Shown here: in pieces, positions 43,688 through 45,351 of the stretch
How the letters are laid out: each line of letters starts with the position of its first letter
How positions within the stretch are numbered: position 1 is the stretch's first letter
Assembly: GCA_020354555.1 (NCBI GenBank)
Contig: CP070648.1
Span: forward strand, 3,691,257-3,736,607
Length of the DNA: 45,351 bases
Reading direction: 5' to 3'
DNA from: Armatimonadota bacterium
GTDB taxonomy: Bacteria; Armatimonadota; Hebobacteria; GCA-020354555; CP070648
Notes under the pieces: generated by a model
What the model was told of the DNA's origin: nothing
What the model saw: the letters and a program-made list of their open reading frames with translations, nothing else
The model's database searches: none
Translations under genes and position numbers: made by a program

Positions 43688-44631
43688 TTATCTCTGCCAG
43701 TTCTAGAACGGACATCCCCGCGTTTTACGGGAACTGGTTCCATAACCGCCTCGATGCTGGGTATTGTCTATCGGTCAACCCCTTCAACGGCCACACTTAC
43801 CGGATCAGTCTGCGGCGTGAAGATGTCGATGGGTTCTTCTTCTGGACGAAGAACCTGCGGCCGTTTCTGCCGAAGCTCGCAGTACTTCAAGAGCGCGGCT
43901 TTCCGTTCGTCATCCACTATACCATCAATGGCTACCCGCGGTTTCTGGAGCCATCAATCCCGCCCGCGGAAACAGCCATCGCGCACATGCGGTCCGTCGC
44001 TCAAGCCTGCGGACCCGTAGTTGGCATTTGGCGCTATGATCCAATCCTCATCACGAGCGCGACGGACTTCAATTTCCATCGCGATAACTTCGCCCGACTC
44101 ACCGGTGCGCTTGCCGGTGTGGTGGATGAGGTCGTTGTGGCATATGCCTCATTTGTCTACCGCAAGACGGGAACAAGTCTGGCCCGCGCCGCACGGCAGG
44201 CGGGATTCCAGTGGGAGGATCCCGCCCGGGAACGCAAACGAGACTTCCTCACCGAGCTGTCAGCGATCGCGGCGCGGAACGGCATGACGCTCCGCCTGTG
44301 CGCTCAGCCCGAGTACCTGAGCCCGGGCATTGCGGAAGCCATCTGTATAGATGCTCAGCGTCTGAGTGAGGTCGCTAACCGGCCGATTCTTGGCTGGAAA
44401 CCGGGCCATCGCGGCACACAGTGCGCTTGCCACTACTCGCGCGACATTGGCGCATATGACACCTGCTTACACGGCTGCGCTTATTGTTATGCGGTCACCA
44501 ATCTCCAGGTCTCGAGGAAGTTCTTCGAGCAGCATGATCCCTCGGCCGAATGGTTGTGCGCCCCGCGTCGCATGCCTAAGAGAAAACCGCAGGAAGACCT
44601 ACCGCTGTTTTGCCGGGACCGCCAGGGCTGA
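43684..44631 (+). CDS. DUF1848 family protein
   Basis: 315 residues. DUF1848 features are clear: N-terminal IISASSRTDIPAFYGNWF, the VNPFNGHTYRISL and FFFWTKNLRPFLP segments, WRYDPIL, and the C-terminal cysteine motif CACHYSRDIGAYDTCLHGC followed by AYCYA. The last cysteines (CLHGCAYC) resemble an Fe-S or radical-SAM-like binding site. The function is not known. The start overlaps the methylase remnant, which suggests that a methylase was once cotranscribed with it. Codon use is less GC-biased than in the neighbouring operons, consistent with mobile or phage origin. Confidence 0.88.
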   Translation: MIISASSRTDIPAFYGNWFHNRLDAGYCLSVNPFNGHTYRISLRREDVDGFFFWTKNLRPFLPKLAVLQERGFPFVIHYTINGYPRFLEPSIPPAETAIAHMRSVAQACGPVVGIWRYDPILITSATDFNFHRDNFARLTGALAGVVDEVVVAYASFVYRKTGTSLARAARQAGFQWEDPARERKRDFLTELSAIAARNGMTLRLCAQPEYLSPGIAEAICIDAQRLSEVANRPILGWKPGHRGTQCACHYSRDIGAYDTCLHGCAYCYAVTNLQVSRKFFEQHDPSAEWLCAPRRMPKRKPQEDLPLFCRDRQG

Positions 44632-44724
44632 CAACGATCGAGACGCGGCAGCTTCTGACGCTGAGCACCGCTCACCGCCGTATGCTGCGTGGCTTGGCAC
44701 TGCCGTTGAACGGAGAGGAATCCA

Positions 44725-45123
44725 TTGAGCGGCGACCTTTACGCGGAGAAGCTCGCGCACTTCAAGCAGAACGAGAAGCCCGAGGTCGTGCTCCTGATTG
44801 GCGACGACCTGGACCTGATCAAGATTATCGTTGCGTGGACCAATACAACCGTCCTGCGCACGAAGAACCTCCGTCCTCTCCGCGGCGACTCCGAGGGCGA
44901 GGTCTGGGAGTGGCTTTGGAAGAACGCGGTGTACCCCCGTGAGGAACTCGCTGCCAAGAGCGCCCTCTCGGAGTATGCCTTCGGAAAGAAGATGAGGCTG
45001 CTGATCGGAAACCGGGTCCTGTATCCGGACGGCACCGTCAACTCGTTCGTGCAACGCTACTTGCGCGACCGTGTGCTGAAGCTTTTTGAGGCCAAGCCCA
45101 AGCGGCCCACCAAGAAGTCATAA
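44725..45123 (+). CDS. Hypothetical protein, possibly phage-derived
   Basis: 132 residues. TTG start at 44725 with GGAGAGGAA upstream; there is no ATG in a suitable place. A mixed alpha/beta protein (EVVLLIGDDLDLIKIIVAW, EGEVWEWLWKNAVYP, MRLLIGNRVLYPDGTVNSFV) with a basic C-terminus (KPKRPTKKS). I do not recognise the family. Its position after a phage-type methylase scar and a DUF1848 gene suggests an accessory or prophage remnant. Confidence 0.7.
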   Translation: MSGDLYAEKLAHFKQNEKPEVVLLIGDDLDLIKIIVAWTNTTVLRTKNLRPLRGDSEGEVWEWLWKNAVYPREELAAKSALSEYAFGKKMRLLIGNRVLYPDGTVNSFVQRYLRDRVLKLFEAKPKRPTKKS

Positions 45124-45191
45124 GCGCTTGAAGTCCCGCATGGGATAGCGGACCGATTCTGGCGTCGCGTGATCGTGGAGGACACAGACAC

Positions 45192-45351
45192 ATGACCGAC
45201 AACCCCGGCCAGATACAATCATGCTTACTGCCACCGGAGGACTGCCTGCAGTTTGCGGCCGCCGCTCCCGGCCTGGGTCTCCTTGCTCCTTCGTTGCCCG
45301 AGCGACTCCCATGTGCATCCTGCAACCAACCTTCTGTGACTACATCGGTAA
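45192..45351 (+). CDS. Possible gene start, cut by the window end
   Basis: The ATG at 45192 has GGAGGA nine bases upstream and stays open to the last base. The 53 visible residues (beginning MTDNPGQIQSCLLPPEDCLQ) do not match anything I know. It contains a CASC motif. Could be noise. Confidence 0.3.
   Translation, partial: MTDNPGQIQSCLLPPEDCLQFAAAAPGLGLLAPSLPERLPCASCNQPSVTTSV

Overview
The window is a high-GC bacterial chromosome segment. The organism is probably diderm, because one product ends in an outer-membrane beta-barrel. Several traits point to an uncultured lineage of the Armatimonadota / Hydrogenedentota / PVC type: many odd glycoside-hydrolase-like TIM barrels, a Tat-exported Gfo/Idh oxidoreductase, an archaeal-type entry into the shikimate pathway, and a siroheme-dependent haem pathway enzyme. 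This placement rests on gene content only and is tentative.

Layout. (1) 1-6.1 kb: the 3' part of an unusual GTP-PEP carboxykinase/aminotransferase fusion, a TIM-barrel protein, a uroporphyrinogen-decarboxylase-family protein and a stand-alone pyruvate-kinase C-terminal domain protein. (2) 6.2-18.7 kb, minus strand: a carbohydrate/small-molecule block with a GH9 enzyme, two creatinase-like M24 proteins with eroded metal sites, a NodB-type deacetylase and two large TIM-barrel glycosidase-like proteins. It is headed by the pair for aromatic biosynthesis from aspartate semialdehyde (ADTH synthase and 3-dehydroquinate synthase II). (3) 19.1-24.2 kb: a redox-regulatory zone with a cNMP-like/AAA+/polyferredoxin membrane fusion, a frameshifted Fe-S type Rrf2 regulator, a broken small gene, a small one-TM protein and an inverted repeat. 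(4) 24.2-41.4 kb, plus strand: a redox locus. A Rex-like regulator carrying an N-terminal Cys-rich domain is preceded by Rex-box-like palindromes and followed by hemA. Then come a decahaem-cytochrome/outer-membrane-barrel fusion (11 CxxCH), ResB, a 7-haem cytochrome, CcsA, a 9-haem cytochrome fused to a b-type membrane domain (CbcL-like), a 28-haem NapC-anchored cytochrome with 11 di-haem repeats, a tandem double flavoprotein, and AhbC of the siroheme-dependent haem pathway. (5) 41.5 kb to the end: a Gfo/Idh oxidoreductase, a deletion scar joining a ParB-like start to a DNA-methylase tail, a DUF1848 protein and small unknown genes.

How region 4 fits together: the four cytochrome genes carry 55 CxxCH motifs in about 10.5 kb. 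HemA starts haem synthesis and AhbC acts late in it. ResB and CcsA attach haem outside the membrane. The CbcL-like protein could take electrons from quinol, the 28-haem repeat protein could carry them across the periplasm, and the cytochrome-barrel fusion could pass them through the outer membrane. The Rex-like protein probably ties expression to redox state. I read this as a candidate extracellular electron transfer system built from unusual fusions, and it is the most interesting part of the window. The individual family calls rest on motifs; the pathway is inference.
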